Source: Xenopus tropicalis (Eukaryota > Chordata > Amphibia > Anura > Pipidae). Taken from it: a DNA stretch of 64,000 nucleotides. The translations under genes were made by a program, and so were the position numbers. The stretch spans positions 203,578,497-203,642,496 of the forward strand of contig NC_030677.2 in NCBI RefSeq assembly GCF_000004195.4, read 5' to 3'. Shown piece after piece: positions 52,151-64,000 of the stretch (its first letter is position 1; the number at the start of each line of letters is the position of its first letter). Below the pieces are notes generated by a model. That model did no database searches. It saw only the letters and a list, made by a program, of their open reading frames with translations, and had not been told where the DNA came from.

Positions 52151-53178
52151 GCTTACAATGAGGGATCAGATAGGATCTGTGCCACTGTGACAGAATGCTG
52201 TGTTATACAGATAGCTAGAATCTCAGCCATAAAGCAGTGCAGGACTGCTGCTTACAATGGGGGGATCAGATAGGATCTGTGCCACTGTGACAGAATGCTC
52301 TGTTATACAGATAGCTAGAATCTCAGCCATAAAGCAGGGCAGGGCTGCTGCTTACAATGGGGGGATCAGATAGGATCTGTGCCACTGTGACAGAATGCTC
52401 TGTTATACAGATAGCTAGAATCTCAGCCATAAAGCAGGGCAGGACTGCTGCTTACAATGGGGGGGATCAGATAGAATCTGTGCCACTGTGACAGAATGCT
52501 CTGTTATACAGATAGCTAGAATCTCAGCCATAAAGCAGGGCAGGACTGCTGCTTACAATGGGGGGATCAGATAGGATCTGTGCCACTGTGACAGAATGCT
52601 CTGTTATACAGATAGCTAGAATCTCAGCCATAAAGCAGGGCAGGACTGCTGCTTACAATGGGGGGGATCAGATAGGATCTGTGCCACTGTGACAGAATGC
52701 TCTGTTATACAGATAGCTAGAATCTCAGCCATAAAGCAGGGCAGGACTGCTGCTTACAATGGGGGGGTCAGATAGGATCTGTGCCACTGTGACAGAATGC
52801 TCTGTTATACAGATAGCTAGAATCTCAGCCATAAAGCAGGGCAGGACTGCTGCTTACAATGGGGGGGGTCAGATAGGATCTGTGCCACTGTGACAGAATG
52901 CTCTGTTATACAGATAGCTAGAATCTCAGCCATAAAGCAGGGCAGGACTGCTGCTTACAATGGGGGGGTCAGATAGGATCTGTGCCACTGTGACAGAATG
53001 CTCTGTTATACAGATAGCTAGAATCTCAGCCATAAAGCAGGGCAGGACTGCTGCTTACAATGGGGGGGATCAGATAGGATCTGTGCCACTGTGACAGAAT
53101 GCTCTGTTATACAGATAGCTAGAATCTCAGCCATAAAGCAGGGCAGGACTGCTGCTTGCAATGGGGGGATCAGATAGA
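52151..53178. repeat. 100-bp tandem array, right part (about ten copies)
   Basis: The same monomer as at 45000-45500. Units differ mainly in G-run length (six to eight) and a few substitutions (CAGTGCAGG, GGGCTGCTG, TAGAATCTG). The array resumes exactly at the LINE 5' end and stops at TAGAATGCAATGCCATTC, followed by a short CT microsatellite (53189-53208). No terminal inverted repeats bound the whole array. Confidence 0.97.
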
Positions 53179-53208
53179 ATGCAATGCCATTCTCTTTCTC
53201 TCTCTCTC

Positions 53209-54051
53209 TGTTGGTCAGCTCAGTGCTAATATTTTTTGGGGTCAGTCTGTGCCAGAGTCATATCTGTAAATGCAGTTCCAGCCCTGGATCCAAAGCGGCA
53301 CTTACAGAAACAAATCAAAGACAAAAGCAAACAGAGTCGCATTCTCCTCTCTAGTTAGCATGTCTCTTTTCCACTCTCCGCTCCCCACTAATGCAAATGC
53401 GCACACACCAAGTGATGGATTTCAAAATCACACTTGACAATGGTTATAATAGATAGTTATTTGAAAACATAAGGGGCGTAAATCCGCAAATAATACATTA
53501 AAACTCTGCAACAAGAAGACGTTTGAAACGCGTTAATAAGTGCCACATTTTATAACAATACGCCGTGATTAATGGCTTTATGTACGAGATGTCTAACTTT
53601 CGGCAATTACAACTAAGTTAAACCATAAACATTTATCAGACAATATAGTAATGTGCTTAACGAAGCTTGGGCGCAATTATTCTGCAATGTGCTATGCTAA
53701 CCTCTAAAAAACCCACTTAAAAAAGATATATGGCGGCAGTTACGGCAATAACGCCCAACAACAAAAACATTAGCGCTCTTTTTCTTCGGTAACCATAGTT
53801 GGTGGGTAGAAAAATTTGATTTTCTTTTTTTTCTAGATAATGTTTGAAGATTCAATACAGAGAAATGAGATTAAATGTTAAAAAGGAATATATATGGTGC
53901 CAATAGGCTTGCTTCATTTTTCACTAGCTGTGTCTCACTTAACGAATAAAATGCAAATGTAGCCAAAATTATGTCAACTTGGTGTCTCAAGGCCCTGTAG
54001 GGGGCACAGCTATCTTATGCCCTGGGCAGCAATTCACTTTTTAATTATTAA
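53209..54051. other. non-repetitive AT-rich intergenic segment
   Basis: No tandem or MITE motif is visible. 53460-53710 has an unusual mix of AT-rich text with CpG sites (GGGGCGTAAATCCGC, CGTTTGAAACGCGTTAAT, ACGCCGTGATTAATGGC) and several TAAT cores, the look of a conserved regulatory element. No gene is recognised. Confidence 0.3.
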
Positions 54052-55282
54052 TACAGGTATTGGACCCCTTATCCGGAAACCCATTATCCAGAAAGCTCCA
54101 AATTATGGAAAGCCTGTCTCCCATAGACTCCATTTTAATCAAGTAATTCAGATTTTTTAAATTGATTTCGTTTTTCTCTGTAAAAATAAAACAGTACCTT
54201 GTATTTGATCCCAAGATATAATTACCCCTTATTGGGGGCAGAACAGCCCTATTGGGTTTATTTAATGGTTAAATGATTCCCTTTTCTCTGTAATAATAAA
54301 ACAGTACCTGTACTTGATCCCAACTAAGATATAATTACCCCTTATTGGGGGTAGAACAGCCCTATTGGGTTTATTTAATGGTTAAATGATTCCCTTTTCT
54401 CTGTAATAATAAAACAGTACCTGTACTTGATCCCAACTAAGATATAATTACCCCTTATTGGGGGCAGAACAGCCCTATTGGGTTTATTTCATGGTTAAAT
54501 GATTCCCTTTTCTCTGTAATAATAAAACAGTACCTGTACTTGATCCCAACTAAGATATAATTACCCCTTATTGGGGGCAGAACAGTCCTATTGGGTTTAT
54601 TTAATGGTTAAATGATTCCCTTTTCTCTGTAATAATAAAACAGTACCTGTACTTGATCCCAACTAAGATATAATTACCCCTTATTAGGGCAGAACAGCCC
54701 TATTGGGTTTATTTAAAGGTTAAATGATTCCCTTTTCTCTGTAATAATAAAACAGTATCTGTACTTGATCCCAACTAAGATATAATTACCCCTTATTGGG
54801 GCAGAACAGCCCTATTGGGTTTTATTTAATTGTTAAATGATTCCCTTTTCTCTGTAATAATAAAACAGTACCTGTACTTGATCCCAACTAAGATATAATT
54901 ACCCCTTATTGGGGGCAGAACGGTCCTATTGGGTTTATTTCATGTTTAAATGATTCCCTTTTCTCTGTAATAATAAAACAGTACCTGTACTTGATCCCAA
55001 CTAAGATATAATTACCCCTTATTGGGGGCAGAACAGCCCTATTGGGTTTATTTAATGGTTAAATGATTCCCTTTTCTCTGTAATAATAAAACAGTACCTG
55101 TACTTGATCCCAACTAAGATATAATTAGTCCTTATTGGATGCAAAACAATCCTATTGGATTTGATTAATGTTTTATTGTTTTTTCAGTAGACTTAAGGTA
55201 TGAAGATCCAAATTACGAAAAGCCCCATTATCCGGAATACCCTTGGTCCTAAGCATTCTGGATAACGGGTCCTATACTTGTA
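54052..55282. mobile_element. MITE carrying about nine 113-bp tandem repeats (copy 4)
   Basis: TACAGGTATTGGACCCCTTA at the left and GGGTCCTATACTTGTA at the right bracket about nine monomers (CAGTACCTGTACTTGATCCC, AACTAAGATATAATTACCCC). Orientation as in copies 2 and 3. Positions 55283-56050 hold no recognised gene. Confidence 0.9.
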
Positions 55283-56050
55283 TTGTGTTTTTGATGTTAT
55301 GTTTGACCTAGGTTAGTCAGGAGCAGCCCATGCTATCCACATGTTGCTAGGGGCTTGTGCTGACTAGGTGGTCCAGATGAGTTGAAAGTGGTTCTGTCAT
55401 TCTTCATAAAATGATAAGACAGAGACAAATATGATGGGAAGAAGTTTAAAATGTACTATAAACTGGGGAAAGACAAGTAAGTTGATGTCATAGATAGAAG
55501 CAGAGAGGTTGACAAGTGTGAAGATACAATAGAATGTGACATTGAAGATACGTGAAGATAAACTTAGGGTAGGTATGAGTGTGCATGGCCAATGGGGATC
55601 CAAGGCATGGGGAGAAGAAGGGTAGATTAGGAGATGCAGAAGGAAAAACCATTGGGGGGGTTGGGAAAGGTACACAAGTGAAGACAGAGAGAGGAGAAGG
55701 GGTTGAGAAGGGCACATCAGCTAAGGAAAGAGAAAAGGGGACATAAAGGAAGTGACATTGTTAAATCTTATACATCTCCAATTCCAGTAGTCCATAATAA
55801 GTGTCCCTCTCCTAAAAATGATTGTGAACCAGTTAAAGTGCCCATGTCCTATTATTTAGTAATTATTTCTTAATTTTATATTTATGGGGGTACATTCTAA
55901 AATGGTTTTGTATTGTACAGCTTTGTAGTTCTGTGTGCAACATCTCTCCGCATTTTAATCATAGATATAGGGTGGAACAGCCATCTTCATACTTCTCCTG
56001 TGCCTCAAACTATTCTGCTTTGCAGATATATCCCCACCAGAATTAATAAA

Positions 56051-56533
56051 TAAGGGGGTATCCAAATGAGGCTTGTTACTTAAGTTATAGTGCTGGGATC
56101 CTGCTAAATAACTATGATTTATATACAAGATTTATATACACAAACACAGCATAGGTATTTTCTGTCTTTAGAGGTTCCATATAGGGCCTATTACCCTGTG
56201 GAGAACAAGTTGGGTGGGATGGCAGGTAGAGTAGTGCAAGATGGCAACAATAGGACAAGTTGTCAACTGAAGATGATGCCAGAAGGCCAATAGGGGTATC
56301 CAAATGAGGCTTGTTACTTTAGTTATAGTGCTGGGATCCTGCTAAATAACTATGATTTATATACAAGATTTATATACACAAGCACAGCATAGGTATTTCC
56401 TGTCTTTAGAGGTTCCATATAGGGCCTATTTCCCTGTGGAGAACAAGTTGGGTGGGATGGCAGGTAGAGTAGTGCAAGATGGCAACAATAGAACAAGTTG
56501 TCTACTGAAGATTATGCCAGAATGCCAATAGGA
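56051..56533. repeat. 238-bp tandem duplication
   Basis: GGGTATCCAAATGAGGCTTG begins at about 56056 and again at 56294; the copies share GCTGGGATCCTGCTAAATAA, TAGAGGTTCCATATAGGGCC and GGATGGCAGGTAGAGTAGTG with few differences. Confidence 0.93.
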
Positions 56534-56935
56534 GAGGATATCAACATTGGGCAAGATGGCAGCAGTAGGGCAGAATGGTGAGAGAAGGGCAAGATGGTAG
56601 CAGCAGCCCATAGTTGTAGAAGGAGAAGATGTCCACAATAGGACAAGATGGTGACAGTGGGACAAAATGGTGAATGTATGGCAAGGTAGCGACAGTAGGG
56701 CAAGATGCCTACTGCAGAAGAAGATGGTGACAGTATGCCAAGATGAGGACACTAGAAGAAGATGTCAATTGTAGGACAAAATGGTGACAAAATAGCAAGA
56801 TGGTGGCCGGAGACTGACATTTTGACAGCAGGACAAGATGGTGACAATGGAGCAATATGTCACCAGAAATAGTTACAGTGAGGACAAGATGGCAATAGCA
56901 GGGCAGCAGGGCAAGATAGAGAGAGCAGAGCTAGT
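56534..56935. repeat. degenerate GGCAAGATGG minisatellite (second block)
   Basis: Units such as GGCAAGATGGCAGCAGTAGG and GGACAAGATGGTGACAGTGG recur with many changes, related to 41500-42425. Positions 56936-57848 are non-repetitive; 57160-57560 may be a conserved non-coding stretch. No gene is recognised. Confidence 0.8.
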
Positions 56936-57856
56936 TGCCTACAGTTACACTTTGCATTGTGGTCCAACCTGGAGCCCTTCAGCTGTTGTTGAAGTACCAC
57001 TCACTACTCGCTGATGTCCAAAGCCTGTACCATAATCACACAGAACTAATTTAATGTTCAAAAAGAAGGAATAGGCAATCTTAAAAGAAATTGTATATAT
57101 ATGGGATGTAAAATACCTGTTATCTGTGTTTTGCCCAATTTAAAGTATTGGCTGACATTATTTAAACACGTTTAACATTTCACCAAGTGGACAGAATTCA
57201 TGGGCAGTTACCTTTTATTTAGTCATTTCTAAATGCCTGAGAAAACTTCTACACCAAGTTCCTGAAAAAGTAATATCAGTCTTTATGCCCTAAAGTTATA
57301 ATTTAGCCGAGTGCCCCTTGCAACATTAAACAGACTTGGAAATGGCAGGGACGTTATTACTATTATTATGCCCATAATACTTGGCAGTGCCCGGAACTTT
57401 ATGCTTTGTGAATAAACAAACTGGGCTGTGTTTGGCTTATAACACCGGAAATAAAATGCACACTAGTTAAACATTACTGCCGCTCTGGAGCATTTCTAAA
57501 GAGATATAGCAAGTAATTAGGGTGCGGTTGGAATGGTTTCAGCAAGATGCAAATGGCATTCGATAACGAGAGACAAGTTATGGGCAGAACTGGATTATGC
57601 AAACGGCTTGCGAGGAATATGGCACAAGGTGGGTATAGATGATAGGAGAGAACCACCAACAACCAGAAAACAGCCGGTGGTGTGCCCATGGGTACAGTCA
57701 GGTTGGCCGAGCAGGGAATTGTGGAACCTTTCCAGGACCCTTCTTACCCAGTCACCCTTACAGCCCTAGAGGGTTCCATAGACTCTGGAACACAGAGAAC
57801 ACTTTCAGCTTTGTCTTTAACCTGGTCTTGATCATAATATTAATGGGGCTCAAGGG

Positions 57857-58149
57857 TAGTGATGAGTGAAAATTTTTTTGCCAGGCATGGATTCGCGGCA
57901 AATTTCCGCATTTTGCCACTGGCAAATTGTTTAGTGAAACTTCCGTGAGAATTCACCACGGAAAATTTGTCACACGTCAAAAAACATTGTTGCGCGTCAA
58001 TAAAAGGGTGCGGTCGCATCAGAAATAAGCCAAAAAAGACGCGGGAGACAACAAAAGGCACGGGCGACAAAAAAAGATGCGGGCGACAAAAAAATCGTGC
58101 AACAAATGCGTTTTGTGAATTTTTTGCCGGAAAGATTTGCTCGTCACTA
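57857..58149. mobile_element. hAT MITE (TAGTGATGAG ends) inserted at a CR1 LINE
   Basis: This 293-bp element has ends TAGTGATGAGTGAAAATTTT and CTCGTCACTA and near-identical flanking octamers CTCAAGGG (57849-57856) and CTCAAGGC (58150-58157). The interior is rich in GGCGACAAAAAAA and GCGTCAA motifs. Confidence 0.88.
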
Positions 58150-58157
58150 CTCAAGGC

Positions 58158-59100
58158 CAACAAGGTTTTGAGCTGTATTAAAAGGGGCATAGATTTCCAG
58201 GAGGAGGGGGTTATTCTTCCACTACAGAGCGCTGGTAAGGCCCCATCTAGAATATGCTGTGCATTTCTGGTCTCAAGTACTCAAAGATATTTTTGAATTA
58301 GAGAGGGTACAGAGAAGGGCAACTAAGCTGGTAAAGGGTATGGAAAGTCTCAGTTATGGGGAAAGACTGGCCAAGTTGGGGTGTTTGTGGTGAAGAGGCG
58401 CTTAAGGGGTGACATGATAACTATGTATATACATATATATATTAATCTTTCTTTCTGGCAGACATGCCGGCAACCATTCCTATTAGAAGAAAGGAGATTA
58501 CATCTAAATATTTGGAAAGGGTTTGTTACAGTGAGAGCTGGGAAGTTGTAAAATACTCTTCCTTGGAAAGTCTCAGTTATGAAGAAAGACTGGCCAAGTT
58601 GGGTCTGTTTACACTGGAGAAGAGGCGCTTAAGAGGTGACATGATAACTATGTATAAATATATAAAGGGATCATATAATAACCTCTCTAATGTTTTATTT
58701 ACCAGTAGGTCCTTCCAACGGGCACGAGGGCACCCACTCCGTTTAGAAGAAAGCAGGTTCTGTCTAAATATTCAAAAGGGGTTTGTTACAATGAGAGCTG
58801 TGAAGTTGTGGGATTCCCTCCCTGAATCAGTGGTACTGGCAGATACATTAGATAGCTTCAAGAAGGTTTTAGATAGCTTCTTAGGAAATATAGGGTTATG
58901 GGAGATAGCTTAGTACAAGTTGATCCAGGGACTGGTCTGATTGCCATCTTGGAGTCAGGAAGACATTTTTTCCCCCTCTGAGACCAATTGGAGAGGCTTC
59001 AGATGGGGCTTTTGTCTTTCTCTGGATCAGCTAGCAGTTAGGAAGGTTCATATAGAGATAAAAGGTTGAACTTGATGAGCGTAAAGTAACTCCAACTGAT
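58158..59100 (+). mobile_element. CR1-type LINE 3' end, internally duplicated
   Basis: The translation shows the RT C-terminal domain of CR1: [20 protein letters not shown], then LAKLGLFTLEKRRLRGDMIT, MRAVKLWDSLPESVVLADTL and DSFKKVLDSFLGN, in open frame 58464-58913. The 3' tail contains TTGGAGAGGCTTCAGATGGG and GGTTGAACTTGATGAG. The block GGAAAGTCTCAGTTATG occurs at 58341 and again at 58566, so two diverged fragments are joined. It is a non-functional remnant. Confidence 0.85.
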
Positions 59101-60132
59101 TATCAATGACGTTTGTAGCAGAAGGTATAAAGTAAAAACATGAGCTTTATGACAGCATGGATCGATATGCTTCACCTTTTGCTTGTGGTTGGATATTTAA
59201 ACAGTCTACTGGAACCAGAATGGGTCTGGAACCAACCGTTAACCAACCAAAGCTTTGCAACACTCACAGACCTTCAAAATCAGCTAATAGGGACAGCATC
59301 AATATATACATGGGATGCATCTGGTTAAGAAAGTTCATAAGCCGACAAGTTAATCATATATAGTTAATTACTGAGTATTTAATGCATTGTTTTCTTCCAA
59401 CATGCTGTAAAGAAAAGTATTATAATAGGGAACATTTGCTGCTGAAATACTCTAACAACTCCCCGATACTAATTGCCTGAGCTAGTGAACTGTAATAACC
59501 AATAACGGAATTTGACCAAATATAAGTACCTGGAAGGAGCCAAGTGGAAGTCAGGGGAGTCGTCTGAGCAGCAGAGCTTGCCAGCACTGTGCAATAACCA
59601 GGAGAATTGTGAAATAATGAAAACTAAATGGCGCATTTCAATTCCCCGTTCCCCCGTTTCAGTAATGCCGTCCTATTTCAGGAATTGCATCCAACAAAAC
59701 CCCATCATTTTACCCAGCAGTTCAATTCTGTGGCCAGGTTTTTCTCGTTGTGGGAAATGTGCAAAAGTAGGTTTTTTTTCCCCCTCTCATAACTACAATT
59801 CATCCTTTCCCAGTCCAAAGCCAGTCTCAGACTAAAGGGAAGGCTATCATATTTTCAATTTATCAGATGTGCTTTACAGCACACCGGCTGCCATGCAATT
59901 TATTCTGAAATAGAACGCCTGATTTCAGAGGAAGGAACACTAAATGTGATCTGAAAATCTTATAATGTTGAGTACAAATGGCTTTGTGGTGCTGATATAA
60001 AAGTAAGGAGCTTTGGTTTTCAACAGAGGTCTTAGCAATGATAACGTTTTGCAGTGGTAGAATATGAATGTTGTAGGTGTATCTTCACTGGTCACTGAAA
60101 AGGGCAGAGAAAGAGAGTTTAATACTATAATA

Positions 60133-62144
60133 TACAGGTGTGGGACCTTTAATCCAGAATGCTTGGGGTTTTCCAGGTAAGAGGTCTTACCATAATTTGT
60201 ATTTCCATACCTTAAGTCTACCAAAAAATCAGTTAAACATTAAATAAACCCAATAGGACTGTTCTGCCCCCAATAAGGGGTAATTATATCTTAGTTGGGA
60301 TCAAGTACAGGTACTGTTTTATTATTACAGAGAAAAGGGAATCATTTAACCATGAAATAAACCCAATAGGGCTGTTCTGCCCCAATAAGGGTAATTATAT
60401 CTTAGTTGGGATCAAGTACAGGTACTGTTTTATTATTACAGAGAAAAGGGAATCATTTAACCATGAAATAAACCCAATAGGACTAATCTGCCTCCAATAA
60501 GGGGTAAATATATCTTAGTTGGGATCAAGTACTGGTACTGTTTTATTATTACAGAGAAAAGGGAATGATTTAACCATTAAATAAACCCAATAGGGCTGTT
60601 CTGCCCCAATAAGGGGTAATTATATCTTAGTTGGGATCAAGTACAGGTACTGTTTTATTATTACAGAGAAAAGGGAATCATTTAACCATTAAATAAACCC
60701 AATAGGACTAATCTGCCTCCAATAAGGGGTAATTATATCTTAGTTGGGATCAAGTACAGGTACTGTTTTATTATTACAGAGAAAAGGGAATCATTTAACC
60801 ATTAAATAAACCCAATAGGACTAATCTGCCTCCAATAAGGGGTAATTATATCTTAGTTGGGATCAAGTACAGGTACTGTTTTATTATTACAGAGAAAAGG
60901 GAATCATTTAACCATTAAATAAACCCAATAGGGCTGTTCTGCCCCAATAAGGGGTAATTATATCTTAGTTGGGATCAAGTACAGGTACTGTTTTATTTTT
61001 ACAGAGAAAAGGGAATGATTTAACCATTAAATAAACCCAATAGGGCTGTTCTGCCCCCAATAAGGGGTAATTATATCTTAGTTGGGATCAAGTACAGGTA
61101 CTGTTTTATTATTACAGAGAAAAGGGAATCATTTAACCATTAAATAAACCCAATAGGGCTGTTCTGCCCCCAATAAGGGGTAATTATATCTTAGTTGGGA
61201 TCAAGTACAGGTACTGTTTTATTATTACAGAGAAAAGGGAATCATTTAACCATGAAATAAACCCAATAGGGCTGTTCTGCCCCAATAAGGGGTAATTATA
61301 TCTTAGTTGGGATCAAGTACAGGTACTGTTTTATTATTACAGAGAAAAGGGAATCATTTAACCATTAAATAAACCCAATAGGGCTGTTCTGCCCCAATAA
61401 GGGGTAATTATATCTTAGTTGGGATCAAGTACAGGTACTGTTTTATTATTAGAGAGAAAAGGGAATCATTTAAACATTAAATAAACCCAATAGGGCTGTT
61501 CTGCCCCAATAAGGGGTAATTATATCTTAGTTGGGATCAAGTACAGGTACTGTTTTATTATTACAGAGAAAAGGGAATGATTTAACCATTAAATAAACCC
61601 AATAGGGCTGTTCTGCCCCAATAAGGGGTAATTATATCTTAGTTGGGATCAAGTACAGGTACTGTTTTATTATTACAGAGAAAAGGGAATCATTTAACCA
61701 TTAAATAAACCCAATAGGGCTGTTCTGCCCCAATAAGGGGTAATTATATCTTAGTTGGGATCAAGTACAGGTACTGTTTTATTATTACAGAGAAAAGGGA
61801 ATCATTTAAACATTAAATAAACCCAATAGGGCTTTTCTGCCTCCAATAAGGGGTAATTATATCTTAGTTGGGATCAAGTACAGGTACTGTTTTATTATTA
61901 CAGAGAAAAGGGAATCATTTAACCATTAAATAAACCCAATAGGGCTGTTCTGCCCCCAATAAGGGGTAATTATATCTTAGTTGGGATCAAGTACAAGTAA
62001 CTGTTTTACTATTACAGGGAAAAAGAAAATCTTTTTTTAAAAATGAGAATAATTTGATTATAATGGAGTCTGTGGGAGACGGCCTTCCCATAATTCAGAA
62101 CTTTCTGGATAATGGGTTTCCAGATAATGGATCTCATACCTGTA
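60133..62144. mobile_element. MITE carrying about sixteen 113-bp tandem repeats (copy 5)
   Basis: The largest member: TACAGGTGTGGGACC at the left, GGATCTCATACCTGTA at the right, and about sixteen monomers in the orientation of copy 1. Some monomers lack one C (GCCCCAATAAGG) or carry GACTAATCTGCCTCC. Positions 59101-60132 and 62145-63665 show no recognisable gene or repeat. Confidence 0.92.
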
Positions 62145-63667
62145 CTATACATTGTTGCTCTCTTGGATCCTGCTAAAAAAGGGATCATCTTAGGGCTATT
62201 TTCTGATCTAGGTCTTCTTCTCTTGACTTTTCAGTAAAGGGTTCCTCTTTGAGGAGCCCAATAAATCGCTTTATCTTTAGAGATTGTTACAGTATCTCAG
62301 GGCTCTTTAAAACTGGCAGCATGCTTGATCAGCAAATTAGGTTGTCAGTTGTAGCAAAACTGGGTGGCCATCAGTCAGTGTGTAGAACCCATACCAGCTT
62401 GAACTTCACATTCTAATGTCGAAAAAACAGACTTGAACCTAAAACCTGGTTGGCAGATGAACCCCATGGGTGAGTGTGTGGGTCTGTTGGGCAACCCTGA
62501 ATAAGATGTGGTGGGTGTCCTTTTTTTTAGGCTTTTAATTGATTGGGATGCTGATTGGTCAGAACAGTGAACTTTGACTGTCTGTGTATCTGATCAACAG
62601 GCCCAAACATTCTTTTGTAACTGGATTGAATACTCAGAAGCTTTAATGGCTAATGTGTAGGGCCAATTCATGTCAAGGCAATAAGGTCTGTGGTGGTGGG
62701 GCAAGTATGAACCACTGATGTAAGGATGGCAAAAGCCAATCACAGCACTCATTTTCCTCTTGAATACTGAGGAAGCACAGTAGGGCCCTTAGCAGTCAAA
62801 GGAATATTCCCCGGCCCATATTTATTCTTATTTTGCAAAACTAGCTCCATGCAATAAACCCAGGGTGTCCATAAGAACATTTTATACCCAAAAGCCTTTT
62901 CTTGTTAATTCCAAACCTATATGAAATATCTTTTTCCCTAAACAAAAGTCATCCATCTTTTTCTGGTTTCTGTAAATTTGCTGCAAGCACTTGAGGATAA
63001 AACAATCGAACAAACCAAAAAGCCTGAGAAAGTCAGTTCAATACCCTGATTGCACCTGCTAGCGGTGCTAATAATAAATAATGGGATTTGTGATACTTGT
63101 GGGAAAGGTGTGTTAGCAAATTCCAAGCAAGAGAACGGCCGCTGCACATCCCTTACCATTATATATGGGCACGGTTATTGATATAAAGGGAGAGTTCTGT
63201 TCCAAGCCAGATAATCTTTTAGGCCTGAGGGAAAACTTAGAAGGATTAACTGAACAAGCAATGTGATAGCAAATCTTGACACCACCAATTCAGCTGTGAG
63301 CCCCCCAAGATTATTATGGTCTAGATTATTATGAAATCAGTTTCTTTATCTCTGCTGGATACAAGTTTGCAAACAAGCACATGATTGGTCTTTTTTGTCT
63401 GTTGTCAGTTACTGATCTGTAAACAAGTCCGGGCTGCTGATTTTGTATGCGAGGAAAGTAGATACAATGGGAAATAAGTATGAGAAAACAAGCTGAAAAA
63501 GTGACTTACATAGAAGAGTGTGGGAGAATAAAATGAAATATTTTAATTACCATATGTTCTCTTTGAATTATTTTTTGTGTAAATTGTAATTTATCACACA
63601 TAACTCTACATCTGGTATCTAGGTAAGTTGAGCCTGAAGTCTTGGGAATGTCAAACCTTAGGACTGC

Positions 63668-64000
63668 CATACATCCATGGATAAGATTAATGATTCCTCT
63701 GCTTCCTTCCCTTCCTCCTTTCCTCTCTAGAACAAGTTACTAAGTACTGGTTGGATATACCATACATCCATGGATAAGATTAATGATTCCTCTGCTTCCT
63801 TCCCTTCCTCCTTTCCTCTCTAGAACAAGTTACTAAGTACTAGTTGGATATACCATACATCCATGGATAAGATTAATGATTTCTCTGCTTCCTTCCCTTC
63901 CTTCCTTCCTCTCTAGAACAAGTTACTAAGTACTAGTTGGATATACCATACATCCATGGATAAGATTAATGATTTCTCTGCTTCCTTCCCTTCCTCCTTT
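63668..64000. repeat. 93-bp tandem array running off the right edge (3.6 copies seen)
   Basis: The monomer includes CCATACATCCATGGATAAGA, TTAATGATTCCTCTGCTTCC, TTCCCTTCCTCCTTTCCTCT and CTAGAACAAGTTACTAAGTA. Each unit carries a pyrimidine tract ending CTAG. Copies differ by single bases (ATTCC versus ATTTC; CTGGTTGG versus CTAGTTGG). Confidence 0.95.

Noticed and set aside
49233..52190. Plus-strand serine/leucine-rich open frames opposite the LINE
   Set aside because: They are antisense shadows of ORF1, whose zinc knuckles and length clearly identify the real strand.
45000..53178. Regular 100-bp repeats considered as a CRISPR-like array
   Set aside because: The units are head-to-tail satellites without unique spacers, in a vertebrate genome.
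45000..53178. The whole array plus LINE as a Tx1D/Tx1c composite DNA transposon
   Set aside because: No terminal inverted repeats were seen at the array edges, and the monomer is 100 bp rather than about 400 bp; the comparison is kept only as an analogy.

Overview
The window is vertebrate nuclear DNA, almost certainly from a Xenopus frog. It carries exons of a vertebrate MBD2 gene, copies of pipid T2-type MITEs (termini TTAAAGG..., TTAA flanks), a SPIN hAT element, CR1 and Penelope-like fragments, and a nearly full-length Tx1-clade LINE. I cannot tell X. laevis from X. tropicalis. Most open reading frames in the window are by-products of tandem repeats.

Layout. 1-5.3 kb: a compound G-rich minisatellite block (44-, 82-, 32- and 45-bp monomers, mostly variants of one ancestral motif), interrupted by a 130-bp SPIN element. 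5.3-12.6 kb: dispersed MITEs, probably in mbd2 intron 1. 12.66-34.9 kb: five coding exons of mbd2 on the + strand (exons 2-6 in the usual numbering), from the second half of the methyl-CpG-binding domain to the stop codon. Exon 1, with the start codon, lies outside the window to the left. A 3' UTR exon follows at about 36.6-37.8 kb, ending at an AATAAA signal. The introns hold three copies of a MITE carrying 113-bp tandem repeats, two 242-bp-monomer arrays in opposite orientation, a 27-bp array, a pyrimidine-rich minisatellite and several T2 and hAT MITEs. A possible alternative terminal exon lies at 28.0 kb.

38-64 kb: no protein-coding host gene is recognisable. This intergenic DNA contains a 5'-truncated Penelope-like retroelement with its target duplication (42.66-44.37 kb), and a 6.65-kb Tx1-type LINE (45.50-52.15 kb, minus strand) sitting inside a 100-bp tandem array (45.0-53.2 kb). 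It also holds two further 113-bp-repeat MITEs, a CR1 3' end with a hAT MITE in it, degenerate GGCAAGATGG minisatellites, and a 93-bp array running off the right edge.

The only host gene is mbd2, which encodes the methyl-CpG-binding subunit of the Mi-2/NuRD corepressor. The remaining DNA shows transposons being amplified internally (tandem repeats inside MITEs) or acting as targets (a LINE in a satellite). Inverted repeat arrays flank mbd2 exons and could influence splicing or back-splicing.
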